From CAVVDT01 sp963747005 (GTDB taxonomy: Bacteria; Pseudomonadota; Alphaproteobacteria; Rhizobiales; Aestuariivirgaceae), in the NCBI GenBank assembly GCA_963747005.1, contig CAVVDT010000003.1, positions 372,001-436,000 on the forward strand: 64,000 bases of DNA. The letters are read 5' to 3'. Below, in pieces: positions 1 through 8,612 of the stretch. The notes beneath the pieces were generated by a model. The model did not search any database. It was not told the origin of the DNA and was given only the letters and a program-made list of their open reading frames with translations. Each line of letters starts with the position of its first letter. Positions within the stretch are counted from its first letter, which is position 1. The translations under genes were made by a program, and so were the position numbers.

Positions 1-2216
1 GTGGTGTGCATGACGAAATGATCCTCCGCCAACCGCACCGTCACACCATCATCCATCAGGAAGCCGAGCTCGTTCATCATCAGCCCATAGCGGGCCCGAC
101 CCACTTTCAGGGTCGAAAAAGTGTTGGTGTAGATGCGGTCGAGGAATTCGGCTGCATCCGGCCCCTTGATCTCGATCTTGCCCAGGGTCGAGGCATCGAG
201 CAGCCCCACGGCCTCGCGGACGATGAGGATTTCGCGATTGACGGCGGTGTGGCGATCTTCGTTCGACGGCCGATAGCAATAGGGCCGGTGCCACTGTCCG
301 ACCGGCTCGAAGTCACCGCCATGGGCCGCATGCCAGTCATGGATCGCCGTGCGCCTGACCGGCAGGAACAGGTGACGGGCATGGGTGCCGGCGATGGAGC
401 CGAAGGAAATGGGCGTGTAGGGCGGCCGGAAAGTGGTGGTGCCGACCGCAGGAATGGCCTTGCCGGTGGCATCGGAGATGATGCCGAGCCCGTTGATGTT
501 GGAGGTCTTGCCCTGGTCGGTCGCCATCCCGAGGGTGGTGTAGCGCTTGGTGTGCTCGACCAACTCGTAGCCCTCGCGCTGGGCCAGTTCCACATCGGCG
601 GCGGTGACGTCGTTCTGGAAGTCGAGGAAGTGCTTGTTGCCCTCGTTGTACTTGCCGGTGGCGGGTGAGAACCAGATGGACTGGCCTTCACCTTGCGTCG
701 TCTGTTCGGCCTTGGCGCGTTTCGTCTTGCGCCCGGCCTTGCCGCTCACCGCCCGCGCTGCGGCCTCGCCGGCATCGTAGCCCTCGGCCAGACAGCCCAC
801 GAGATCGAAGGTGCCGTTGGCGGCGCCGGCGATATGCATGGCGTCCGTGTGCCGATCCGGCCGGAACGCCTGCAATCCCTCGTCGAACTTCAGCTTGCCA
901 CCATTGTGGCACCACAGATGTACCGCCGGGTTCCAGCCACCCGAAACGGCGATGAAGTCGCATCCGATGTGCGTTTCCTTCACCACCCGCCCGCGACCGG
1001 CGCTGTAGGGGGCGATCTTGATGGCCTCGATGGACTTTCCGCCGCTCGATGTTTCAACCGCTGCGATGGCGCTGGCATCAGAAACTTCGAGCCCCGCCGC
1101 GCGCGCCTCGGCGACCAGTGGTCCTTGCGGATTAGCGCGAATGTCGACGATGCGCGCTACCCCGACGCCTGCCGCCTTGAGACGCAGGGCCGTCAGGTAG
1201 GCATCGTCGTTGCTGGCGAAAATGACACCCATCAGTCCGGGCGCCACCCCGAAGCGTTCGACCATGCCGCGCACCGCCGAGGCGAGCATGATGCCGGGAC
1301 GGTCGTTGTTGGCAAAGGCAATGGGCCGCTCGATGGCCCCCGATGCCAGGATCACCTGGCCGGCGCGCACCTTCCACAGGCGATGGCGCGGCGCACCTTC
1401 TGTGACGGGGGCCGGATCATGGTCGCCCAGCCGTTCGAACAGCATGACATAATTGTGGTGGTAATGGCCCGCGACCGTGGTGCGGGTCATGATGTGGACA
1501 TTGCCCGCTTCGGCCAGTTCGCGGGCGCGAGCGCCCACCCAGTCGCGCTGCGGCTTGCCGTCTATGGTTCCCCCGGCAATGTCCGACAGGCCGCCAAAGC
1601 GCGGGTTCTCGTCAGCCAGGATGACCCTGAGACCTGACGCCGCCGCCACCGAAGCGGCGGCCAGTCCGGTGATACCGGCACCCACCACCAGCACATCGCA
1701 ATGCACGTGGATCTGCTCGTAGTGATCCGGATCGGGCCCGGTCGGCGCCGTACCGAGGCCGGCAGCGCGGCGGATGAACGGCTCGTAGACATCCTTCCAG
1801 AAACGCTGTGGCCACTTGAATGTCTTGTAGTAGAAGCCGGACGGGAAAAACCGCGACAGCGCATTATTGACGATGCCGACGTCGAAATCGAGGCTGGGCC
1901 AGCGATTCTGGCTCACCGCCACCAGACCGTCATGCAATTCCACCTGGGTGGCCCTGAGATTGGGTTCATGGCGTGCGCCTTCGCCCACTCCCACCAGCGC
2001 ATTCATCTCCTCCGAGCCGAGCCCGATCACGCCGCGCGGGCGATGATACTTGAAACTGCGGCCGAACACCTTGTGACCGTTGGCCATGACCGCCGAGGCC
2101 AGTGTGTCGCCGGCAAATCCGCTCATGCGCTTGCCGTCGAAGGTGAAGCTGAGCGGCCTGGAGCGGTCGATCAGATTGCCGTTGCCGGCGCCCAGCCTGT
2201 AAGGTCTTCCTGCCAT
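1..2216 (-). CDS. soxA: Sarcosine oxidase subunit alpha, partial (C-terminus beyond left edge)
   Basis: Alpha subunit of the heterotetrameric sarcosine oxidase, a cytoplasmic enzyme that demethylates sarcosine to glycine with transfer of the methyl carbon to tetrahydrofolate and release of H2O2. Reading leftward from the ATG at 2216, the protein starts MAGRPYRLGAGNGN. It has a Rossmann NAD-binding motif (VVGAGITGLAAAS) at about residues 172-185 and a long oxidoreductase domain. It enters the folate-binding aminomethyltransferase-like domain (FLDRIYTNTF, MMNELGFLMDDGV) before the window ends. About 738 of the usual roughly 1000 residues are present. It follows soxD by 5 bases and soxB lies upstream of that, the usual soxB-D-A order; soxG would lie off the left edge. 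The frame is open throughout and the family assignment is secure. Confidence 0.95.
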   Translation of the reverse strand, partial: MAGRPYRLGAGNGNLIDRSRPLSFTFDGKRMSGFAGDTLASAVMANGHKVFGRSFKYHRPRGVIGLGSEEMNALVGVGEGARHEPNLRATQVELHDGLVAVSQNRWPSLDFDVGIVNNALSRFFPSGFYYKTFKWPQRFWKDVYEPFIRRAAGLGTAPTGPDPDHYEQIHVHCDVLVVGAGITGLAAASVAAASGLRVILADENPRFGGLSDIAGGTIDGKPQRDWVGARARELAEAGNVHIMTRTTVAGHYHHNYVMLFERLGDHDPAPVTEGAPRHRLWKVRAGQVILASGAIERPIAFANNDRPGIMLASAVRGMVERFGVAPGLMGVIFASNDDAYLTALRLKAAGVGVARIVDIRANPQGPLVAEARAAGLEVSDASAIAAVETSSGGKSIEAIKIAPYSAGRGRVVKETHIGCDFIAVSGGWNPAVHLWCHNGGKLKFDEGLQAFRPDRHTDAMHIAGAANGTFDLVGCLAEGYDAGEAAARAVSGKAGRKTKRAKAEQTTQGEGQSIWFSPATGKYNEGNKHFLDFQNDVTAADVELAQREGYELVEHTKRYTTLGMATDQGKTSNINGLGIISDATGKAIPAVGTTTFRPPYTPISFGSIAGTHARHLFLPVRRTAIHDWHAAHGGDFEPVGQWHRPYCYRPSNEDRHTAVNREILIVREAVGLLDASTLGKIEIKGPDAAEFLDRIYTNTFSTLKVGRARYGLMMNELGFLMDDGVTVRLAEDHFVMHT

Positions 2217-2221
2217 CTTCT

Positions 2222-2596
2222 TCACCGCTTGCCGCGCCGGGCCGGCTTGGCCTCGAGCGCGGTGATCTTGTCCTTGAAGAACGCCGCCCATGTCCCGGTT
2301 GCAGCCTTCATGAGGTCCACAGGCGGCAGTTCGGTAATGCCGTAACAGGCCTTGAAATCGAGGCTCATGGTGTCGCGCGCGGCGTGGAACCACTTGCCGC
2401 AACCACGGTCGCAGCGCCAGCGCTCGAAATGCAAGCCCTTGGGGTTGTGCCGCATGAACAGATAGTCGCGCTGTTCGGCATCGCTGATGTTATCGGGATC
2501 GCTGGTCGCCGGCCGGCGGATATGTGCCTGGCCTCCGTAATGGAAGTCGCCTTCCTCGCCTTCGACGCCGCATACGGGGCAGGTTATGACGAGCAT
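2222..2596 (-). CDS. soxD: Sarcosine oxidase subunit delta
   Basis: Small zinc-binding subunit (124 residues) of heterotetrameric sarcosine oxidase. Cys6 and Cys9 (CPVCG) and Cys62 and Cys66 (CDRGCGKWFH) form the expected metal-binding cluster. The segment with EQRDYLFMRHNPKG is typical of SoxD. It is 13 bases downstream of soxB and 5 bases upstream of soxA, so it is clearly in the same operon. Length and motif spacing match the family. Confidence 0.95.
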   Translation of the reverse strand: MLVITCPVCGVEGEEGDFHYGGQAHIRRPATSDPDNISDAEQRDYLFMRHNPKGLHFERWRCDRGCGKWFHAARDTMSLDFKACYGITELPPVDLMKAATGTWAAFFKDKITALEAKPARRGKR

Positions 2597-2609
2597 GACC
2601 CGGTCCTCC

Positions 2610-3860
2610 TCAGTGCGCTACGGCCGCTGCGACGCTTTCGTCGATCAGCCGGCCTTCGATGAAGCGGTTGAGGCTGAACGGCGCAGCGATCGGATGCGGG
2701 CGCCCGTTGGCCATGGTATCGGCGAACACAAAGCCCGAACCCGGTATCGACTTGAAACCGCCGGTCCCCCAGCCGCAATTGACATAGAGCCCTTCCACGT
2801 CGGTCATCGAGATGATCGGCGAGCGGTCGCCGGTCATGTCGACGATGCCGCCCCACTGGCGCAGCATCCTGAGACGCGAGATGATCGGGAAGGTTTCCAC
2901 CAACGCTGTAATGGTGTGCTCCAGCGCCGTGAACGAACCACGCTGCGAATAGTTGTTGTAAGGATCCGCCCCGCCGCCGATCACCAGTTCGCCCTTGTCC
3001 GACTGGCTCATGTAGCCATGCACCGTGTTGGCCATCACCACCACATCGATCACCGGCTTGATCGGCTCCGATACCAGCGCTTGCAGGCACACGCTTTCAA
3101 TCGGCATGGCAATGCCCGCCATCTGCATGATGAGCGAGGTGTGGCCGGCGGTCACGACACCGATCTTCGATGTGGCGATGAAGCCCTTCGTGGTCTCGAT
3201 GCCGGTCACCTTGCCGCCGTCGCGCCTGATGCCCGTCACCTCGCAGTTCTGGATGATGTCGACGCCCATGGCATCGGCGCCGCGGGCATAGCCCCAGGCG
3301 ATCGCATCGTGGCGCGCGGTGCCGCCGCGCGGCTGGTAATAAGCGCCGAGGATCGGGTAGCGGGCGCCGGGATCGTCGTTGATGATGGGAACGAGCCTTT
3401 TTACCTCGGCGGGCGAGATCATGCGGCAGTCGAGGCCAGCGAGGCGATTGGCATGCGATGTCCGCTTCATCGCGCGCAGTTCATGCTCTGTCTGGCACAG
3501 CATCAGGAGACCGCGAGGCGAGAACATGACATTGTAGTTGAGTTCCTGCGACAGGCCCTCATAGAGCGAGCGCGCCAGTTCGTAGATGGCGATGGAGGCA
3601 TCCTGCAGATAGTTGGAGCGGATGATGGTGGTGTTGCGCCCGGTGTTGCCGCCGCCCAGCCAGCCCTTTTCGATGACGGCAATGTTAGTGAGTTTATGCT
3701 CCTTGGCGAGATAATAGGCCGTGGCAAGGCCATGACCGCCCGCGCCAACAATCACCGCGTCATAGGCCGGCTTCGGCTCGGGACTCCGCCATGCCCGTGC
3801 CCAATCCTTGTGATAGGTAACGGCATTGCGTGCGAGCGAGAATACGGAGTATCTGTTCAT
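2610..3860 (-). CDS. soxB: Sarcosine oxidase subunit beta
   Basis: FAD- and FMN-carrying beta subunit (416 residues) of the sarcosine oxidase complex, where sarcosine is oxidised. The N-terminal dinucleotide-binding motif GAGGHG lies at residues 39-44, followed by GWLGGGNTGRNTT. The segment GGTARHDAIAWGY near residue 184 contains the histidine that carries covalent FMN in characterised SoxB proteins. I chose the ATG at 3860, giving MNRYSVFSLARN, which matches SoxB N-termini. It has an AGGGA ribosome-binding site upstream; an ATG 18 bases further out is less likely. First gene of the soxBDA operon, divergent from ccmI. Confidence 0.95.
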   Translation of the reverse strand: MNRYSVFSLARNAVTYHKDWARAWRSPEPKPAYDAVIVGAGGHGLATAYYLAKEHKLTNIAVIEKGWLGGGNTGRNTTIIRSNYLQDASIAIYELARSLYEGLSQELNYNVMFSPRGLLMLCQTEHELRAMKRTSHANRLAGLDCRMISPAEVKRLVPIINDDPGARYPILGAYYQPRGGTARHDAIAWGYARGADAMGVDIIQNCEVTGIRRDGGKVTGIETTKGFIATSKIGVVTAGHTSLIMQMAGIAMPIESVCLQALVSEPIKPVIDVVVMANTVHGYMSQSDKGELVIGGGADPYNNYSQRGSFTALEHTITALVETFPIISRLRMLRQWGGIVDMTGDRSPIISMTDVEGLYVNCGWGTGGFKSIPGSGFVFADTMANGRPHPIAAPFSLNRFIEGRLIDESVAAAVAH

Positions 3861-3969
3861 GGCCCGTCCCTGCAACATTCACATATCCAGGGTGTGGCGC
3901 GCCGAAATCGGCCCCAGCGACTTGACTGTCACCCCTTGGTAATGCGAGCGCAACCTATCATCGCGCAAG

Positions 3970-4017
3970 CCTTGTCTCTATCTTGTAGCGACAACACATG
4001 GGCAAAGTGCGACAAGG
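3970..4017. promoter_or_regulatory. Dyad-rich soxB upstream region
   Basis: CCTTGTC (3970-3976) and GACAAGG (4011-4017) form an inverted pair. Between them lies a near-palindrome TTGTAGCGACAA (3983-3994), a TTGT-N4-ACAA core. The position 110-160 bases upstream of the soxB start fits an operator or activator site. No cognate regulator gene is visible in the window, so this is inference from sequence symmetry only. Confidence 0.35.
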
Positions 4018-4050
4018 GGCCGCGAAGCGGCGGTGATGGCTTGAATCAGA

Positions 4051-4068
4051 TTTCGCATCAATGCGAAT
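4051..4068. promoter_or_regulatory. Palindrome upstream of ccmI
   Basis: Perfect inverted repeat TTCGCAT-CA-ATGCGAA (4052-4067), 36 bases before the ccmI ATG and within the 243-base divergent soxB-ccmI spacer. The compact 7-2-7 geometry is typical of a dimeric regulator site. The regulator is unknown. Confidence 0.4.
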
Positions 4069-4103
4069 TGCGCGTGTGATCGGCTCGGTTAGTGGAACGG
4101 ATA

Positions 4104-5519
4104 ATGGTTTCCTGGATTTTTTTCGCGATATTGACGGTAGCCTTGATGCTCGCCCTGTTCTGGGGAATGAGGCCGGGTCGCAAAGGCTCGGGGAATGCGT
4201 CTGACCCCGCCCTTGCCGTCTACAAGGATCAACTCGACGAAATCGACCGCGACGTCGAGCGCGGTGTGATCGGAGCCGAGGAGGCCGCGGCAGCCCGCAA
4301 CGAGATTTCCCGCCGCATTCTGGCCGTCGATCAACCGAGCGGCAACAAAGTGCCGGCCGGCGGCTCGCCCCTGGTCAGGAGGTTGGCGCAGGCTTTCGTG
4401 CTGGTGGCGATTCCGCTGATCGCCGTTGGTCTCTATCTCCGCGAGGGCAGCCCCAACCTGCCATCCGTGCCGCATTCCGAACGCATGGCCCGCGCGGTTG
4501 CAAATAATGACTTTCCAGCGCTCGTGGCGCAGGTCGAGGAACATCTTGCCGCCAAGCCGAATGATGTGCAGGGCTGGATCGTATTGGCACCGGCCTATCG
4601 CCGTCTTGAACGCTTCAGCGATGCGGCCAACGCCTATGCCCAGATCATTCGGCTGAAAGGCGCCAGTCCGGATGTGCTGGCCGACTACGGTGAAGCTCTG
4701 GTGCATGCCAATCAGGGGTTGATCAGCGCTGATGCCAGCAAGGCCTTCAACCAGGCCCTGACGATGGACAACAACAACTACAAGGCGCTCTTTTACAAGG
4801 GCCTCGGCTTGCGTCAGGAGGGCAAGACCAATGCCGCGGTTGCCGTGTGGAAGGCCATGCTGGCAAGCGCCCCCGCCGATGCCTCCTGGCGCAGCATCGT
4901 GGAAAACCAGATCTCGCGTGCCGAAGATGAAGGCTCCGTCGTGCCGACACCTAACCAAAGCGAGATGTCAGCCGTCAAGAAATTGCCGGCGGCCGACCAG
5001 CAGGTGATGATCCATGCCATGGTCGACCGCCTGGCGGCCCGCCTGGCCAGCAATGGAAACGACATCGACGGCTGGCTGCAACTGGCACGGGCGCGCAGTG
5101 TTCTGGGCGAAACGGGCGCCGCCCGCGAGGCGCTGGCCAAGGCGGAAGGTCAGTTCAAGGGCGATGCCAAGGCGCTTGAGCGCATCAGCGCCCTTCGCAA
5201 GGCTTTGCAACTCGACAGTTCCGAAAGCGACAGTACCAAGGTGCCGATGCCGAGCCAGAGCGAGATGTCGGCCGTCAAGCAGTTGCCGGCAGACGATCAG
5301 CACGCGATGATCCATGCCATGGTCGACCGGCTGGCTGCCCGTCTGGCCAGCAACGGAGACGATCTCGACGGCTGGTTGCGTCTGGCGCGGGCGCGCAGCG
5401 TTCTGGGCGAAACGGATGCCGCCCGCGAGGCGCTGGCCAAGGCGGAAAACCAGTTCAAGGGAGACGCCAAGGCGCTGGAGAGCATAAGCGCCCTTCGCAA
5501 GGCCTTGCAACTCGACTAG
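4104..5519 (+). CDS. ccmI: Cytochrome c maturation protein CcmI (CycH), TPR protein
   Basis: Membrane-anchored apocytochrome c chaperone of the Ccm (system I) pathway. Residues 1-20 and about 88-108 form two transmembrane helices. Between them is the CcmI-type leucine-rich segment (VYKDQLDEIDRDVERGVI), followed by periplasmic TPR-like helices. The C-terminal part contains two almost identical 92-residue blocks at an exact 300-base period (4941-5216 and 5241-5516), which makes the protein longer than many homologues. I prefer the ATG at 4104 (MVSWIFFAILTVAL) over an in-frame GTG at 4092, because CcmI proteins begin directly with the first helix. First gene of the ccmI-E-F-H operon. Confidence 0.93.
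   Translation: MVSWIFFAILTVALMLALFWGMRPGRKGSGNASDPALAVYKDQLDEIDRDVERGVIGAEEAAAARNEISRRILAVDQPSGNKVPAGGSPLVRRLAQAFVLVAIPLIAVGLYLREGSPNLPSVPHSERMARAVANNDFPALVAQVEEHLAAKPNDVQGWIVLAPAYRRLERFSDAANAYAQIIRLKGASPDVLADYGEALVHANQGLISADASKAFNQALTMDNNNYKALFYKGLGLRQEGKTNAAVAVWKAMLASAPADASWRSIVENQISRAEDEGSVVPTPNQSEMSAVKKLPAADQQVMIHAMVDRLAARLASNGNDIDGWLQLARARSVLGETGAAREALAKAEGQFKGDAKALERISALRKALQLDSSESDSTKVPMPSQSEMSAVKQLPADDQHAMIHAMVDRLAARLASNGDDLDGWLRLARARSVLGETDAAREALAKAENQFKGDAKALESISALRKALQLD
4941..5516 (+). repeat. In-frame tandem duplication within ccmI
   Basis: Two direct repeats, 4941-5216 and 5241-5516, separated by exactly 300 bases. Both encode QSEMSAVK, IHAMVDRLAARLASNG, GWL.LARARSVLGET and ALRKALQLD with a few substitutions. 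This is an internal duplication of one TPR-like unit and leaves the reading frame intact to the stop at 5517. Confidence 0.95.
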
Positions 5520-5544
5520 GAATGATCGGTATGGGTATCGGTTG

Positions 5545-6003
5545 ATGACGCGAAAGCAGCAACGCATTGCGATGATCGTCGGCGGTCTGGGACTGCTTGC
5601 GGCGGCTTGCGGCCTCATCCTCTATGCCATTTCCGATACACTGGTGTTTTTCTACACACCGAGCGAGGCGATAGCCAAGGCCGTCGCGCCGGGAACCCGG
5701 TTCCGCCTTGGCGGCCTGGTCGAGAAGGGTTCGCTGGTACGTGGACAGGGAACGCACATCACGTTTACGGTGACCGACACGGACAAGCAGATGCCGGTTT
5801 CCTATACCGGCGTACTCCCGGACCTGTTTCGCGAGGGCCAGGGCGTGGTCGCCGAAGGCAAGCTGAATGCCGCCGGTGTCTTCGTGGCCGATACGGTCCT
5901 TGCCAAGCACGACGAGAAATACATGCCCAAGGAAGTGGCCGACGCCCTGAAGAAGAAGGGTGTGTGGCAGGAGGGCGAGGCGCCCAAGGGAACTGTGCAA
6001 TGA
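5545..6003 (+). CDS. ccmE: Cytochrome c maturation haem chaperone CcmE (CycJ)
   Basis: Periplasmic membrane-anchored haem chaperone that binds haem covalently and hands it to the CcmF/H ligase. The 152-residue protein has an N-terminal signal anchor (about residues 9-29), the OB-fold core and the conserved HxxxY motif (His122, Tyr126 in LAKHDEKYMP), where haem attaches. The ATG at 5545 is used; a TTG codon sits just before it. The stop overlaps the ccmF start (ATGA at 6000-6003), indicating translational coupling. Confidence 0.96.
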   Translation: MTRKQQRIAMIVGGLGLLAAACGLILYAISDTLVFFYTPSEAIAKAVAPGTRFRLGGLVEKGSLVRGQGTHITFTVTDTDKQMPVSYTGVLPDLFREGQGVVAEGKLNAAGVFVADTVLAKHDEKYMPKEVADALKKKGVWQEGEAPKGTVQ

Positions 6004-7979
6004 TACCCGAGATAGGTCATTTTGCCCTCATTTTGGCGCTGGCCACGGCGGTTTACCAGGTCGTCATGCCACTGCTCGGCGCCTGGAAGGGCGATGTCGC
6101 GGTGATGCGATCGGCGTCATGGGCGGCCGGCGCCCAGTTCGCGCTCATTGCCGTTTCCTTCGCAGCGTTGACCTGGGCTTACGTCACATCCGATTTCAGC
6201 GTCGCCAATGTCTATGAGAACTCGCATTCCGCCAAGCCGCTGCTCTACCAGTTCGCCGGCGTATGGGGAAACCATGAGGGCTCGATGCTGCTGTGGGTGC
6301 TGATCCTGTCGGTTTTCGGCGCTGCCGTGGCGATTTTCGGGTCCAACCTCCCCTTGACCTTGAAGGCGCGGGTGCTGGCCGTGCAAGGTTCCATCGGTGT
6401 TGCCTTCCTGCTCTTCATTCTGTTGACATCCAACCCGTTCCTCCGCCTCAACCCGGCGCCGATCGAGGGCCACGGCCTCAATCCCATCCTTCAGGATCCC
6501 GCACTCGCCTTCCATCCGCCGATGCTCTATTCCGGCTATGTCGGCATGTCGGTTGCGTTCTCGTTTGCCATGGCGGCGCTGATCGAGGGCAAGGTCGATG
6601 CTGCGTGGGCGCGCTGGGTCAGGCCGTGGACACTGGCCGCCTGGATGTGTCTCACCGTCGGCATCGCCATGGGGTCGTGGTGGGCCTATTACGAACTCGG
6701 CTGGGGCGGTTTCTGGTTCTGGGACCCGGTCGAGAACGCTTCATTCATGCCGTGGCTGGTGGCAACGGCGCTGTTGCATTCCTCCATTGTGGTCGAACGG
6801 CGCAACGCCCTGAAGGTATGGACAATCCTGTTGTCCATTCTCGCCTTTTCGCTGTCGCTGGTCGGCACGTTCCTGGTGCGCTCCGGCGTGCTGACCTCGG
6901 TCCACGCCTTCGCGGTCGATCCCCAGCGCGGAATTTTCATTCTGGGGATACTGACCGTGTTCATCGGCGGCGCCCTGGCGCTTTACGCCTGGCGCGCCCC
7001 GAGCTTGCAGCAGGGCGGCCTCTTCGCGCCGGTCAGCCGTGAAGGGGCGCTGGTGGTCAACAACCTGCTGCTGGCCTCCGCTGCCGCTGCCGTTTTCATC
7101 GGAACCCTTTATCCGCTGGCGCTCGAAGCCTTGAACGGGGCAAAGATTTCGGTGGGTGCGCCTTACTTCAACATGACGTTCGGCCCCCTCATGGTGCCTC
7201 TGCTGATCCTCGTGCCGGCGGGACCGTTGCTGTCGTGGAAGCGGGCCGATGCCTGGGGCGTCGCCCAGCGTCTTTGGGTGGCCGCGGTCATTGCACTGGT
7301 CGTCTCGGTTGCGGTGCTGGCGTTCCAGCACCGCGGGCCCTGGCTGGCGCCGTTCGGCATCGGCCTCGGCATATGGCTGATCGGCGGCAGTCTCACCGAA
7401 CTGGTCGACCGGACCATGATATTCCGTCTGCCACCGGCGCGCGTGTGGTCGCGTTTGCGCGGTCTGCCGAGGTCCTCGTTCGGCATGACGCTTGCCCATC
7501 TCGGACTGGGCGTCACGGTTATCGGGATCGTCAGCGTGACGGCCTGGCGCTATGAATCGATCACGGTGATGAAGCCGGGCGGCACCGTGAACATTGCCGG
7601 CATAAGTGTGAAGTTCCTCGGAGAGTCACCGGCGACCGGACCCAATTACACCGCCGATGACGGCCATTTCGACGTCAAGGTGGGCGACCGCAAGATCACC
7701 ACGCTGGTTTCGGCAAAGCGCACCTTCGAGCCCAGCCACCAGACCACCACCGAAGTCGGCATCCACACGTTTGCGACCGGTGATCTCTATCTCGTCATGG
7801 GTGACAAGGCGCCGGACGGCGGGCGTACCGTCCGCATCTATTTCAATCCGTTGGCGCCCTTCATCTGGTTCGGTGGGCTTATCATGTTCCTTGGCGGGGC
7901 CCTGTCGCTGTCCGATCGACGCTTCCGGGTCGGTGCGCCACGTCGGGCAAGGAACGCCCTCCCGCAGGCGGCGGAATAG
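6000..7979 (+). CDS. ccmF: Haem lyase subunit CcmF (CycK)
   Basis: Large multi-pass membrane subunit (659 residues) of the system I cytochrome c haem ligase. The tryptophan-rich WWD domain (WGGFWFWDPVENASFMPWL) lies at about residues 235-253. It is flanked by the conserved membrane histidine segments (NHEGSMLLWV and HPPMLYSGYVG). The start overlaps the ccmE stop. The reading frame is open far upstream in the ccmE gene, but homology starts at MIPEIGHFALI. A ccmG-type thioredoxin gene is not present between ccmF and ccmH, as in the rhizobial cycHJKL arrangement. Confidence 0.97.
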   Translation: MIPEIGHFALILALATAVYQVVMPLLGAWKGDVAVMRSASWAAGAQFALIAVSFAALTWAYVTSDFSVANVYENSHSAKPLLYQFAGVWGNHEGSMLLWVLILSVFGAAVAIFGSNLPLTLKARVLAVQGSIGVAFLLFILLTSNPFLRLNPAPIEGHGLNPILQDPALAFHPPMLYSGYVGMSVAFSFAMAALIEGKVDAAWARWVRPWTLAAWMCLTVGIAMGSWWAYYELGWGGFWFWDPVENASFMPWLVATALLHSSIVVERRNALKVWTILLSILAFSLSLVGTFLVRSGVLTSVHAFAVDPQRGIFILGILTVFIGGALALYAWRAPSLQQGGLFAPVSREGALVVNNLLLASAAAAVFIGTLYPLALEALNGAKISVGAPYFNMTFGPLMVPLLILVPAGPLLSWKRADAWGVAQRLWVAAVIALVVSVAVLAFQHRGPWLAPFGIGLGIWLIGGSLTELVDRTMIFRLPPARVWSRLRGLPRSSFGMTLAHLGLGVTVIGIVSVTAWRYESITVMKPGGTVNIAGISVKFLGESPATGPNYTADDGHFDVKVGDRKITTLVSAKRTFEPSHQTTTEVGIHTFATGDLYLVMGDKAPDGGRTVRIYFNPLAPFIWFGGLIMFLGGALSLSDRRFRVGAPRRARNALPQAAE

Positions 7980-7982
7980 GCG

Positions 7983-8447
7983 ATGGCGAGGCTCTTTGCG
8001 GCTCTCCTGATCCTGGTGGCGCTCATCGCGCCAGCTGAGGCCGTGCAACCTGATGAAATGTTGAAGGATCCGGTGCTTGAAGCGCGGGCGCGGCATCTTT
8101 CGGAAGGCCTGAGGTGCCTGGTCTGCCAGAATGAGTCGATTGACGATTCCAACGCACCGCTGGCGCGCGACCTGCGCCTCCTCATTCGCGAGCACATCAA
8201 GGCCGGTGACACCGACAGCCAGATTATCACTTTTCTCGTCGGCCGTTATGGCGAGTTCGTGTTGCTGAAGCCTCGGTTCGACGCCCGCAACCTGATCCTC
8301 TGGCTGGGACCATTTGCGATCCTGCTTGCCGGGATCGTGATCGCCTGGAGCAAGCGATCGCGACCAGCAACTCCTGCTGCTGTGGAACAGGCGTTAAGTG
8401 CCGAAGAAAAGGCACGGCTCGCGCGATTGATGAAGGCCAGCCGCTGA
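7983..8447 (+). CDS. ccmH: Cytochrome c maturation thiol protein CcmH (CycL)
   Basis: Periplasmic thiol-disulfide protein (154 residues) that reduces the apocytochrome CXXCH cysteines for haem ligation. It has a signal peptide (residues 1-20), the LRCLVCQN motif with Cys45 and Cys48, and one C-terminal transmembrane helix (about 102-121). It starts 3 bases after the ccmF stop. Short form as in alphaproteobacteria, without the CcmI-like C-terminal extension of the E. coli protein. Confidence 0.96.
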   Translation: MARLFAALLILVALIAPAEAVQPDEMLKDPVLEARARHLSEGLRCLVCQNESIDDSNAPLARDLRLLIREHIKAGDTDSQIITFLVGRYGEFVLLKPRFDARNLILWLGPFAILLAGIVIAWSKRSRPATPAAVEQALSAEEKARLARLMKASR

Positions 8448-8612
8448 TTTCGTCGGCCGGGCAATCGCAAGTTTTCCGGCAGTTTGCGGCCTGGCGGTCG
8501 GCCATCATGTCCTGAACCTTACCAAATATTCATCAAGCGGCCATGTTGGCGTAAGTTCCCCCTCACTAGGGTTCCTGATCGAGTTCACTGGTATCTGCCG
8601 AAAGGGCCCTCA

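Noticed and set aside
2586..4079. Plus-strand frame opposite soxB
   Set aside because: Antisense shadow of soxB, which matches its family from end to end.
4092..4103. GTG at 4092 as the ccmI start
   Set aside because: The ATG at 4104 begins directly with the membrane helix as in other CcmI proteins; the extra four residues have no support.
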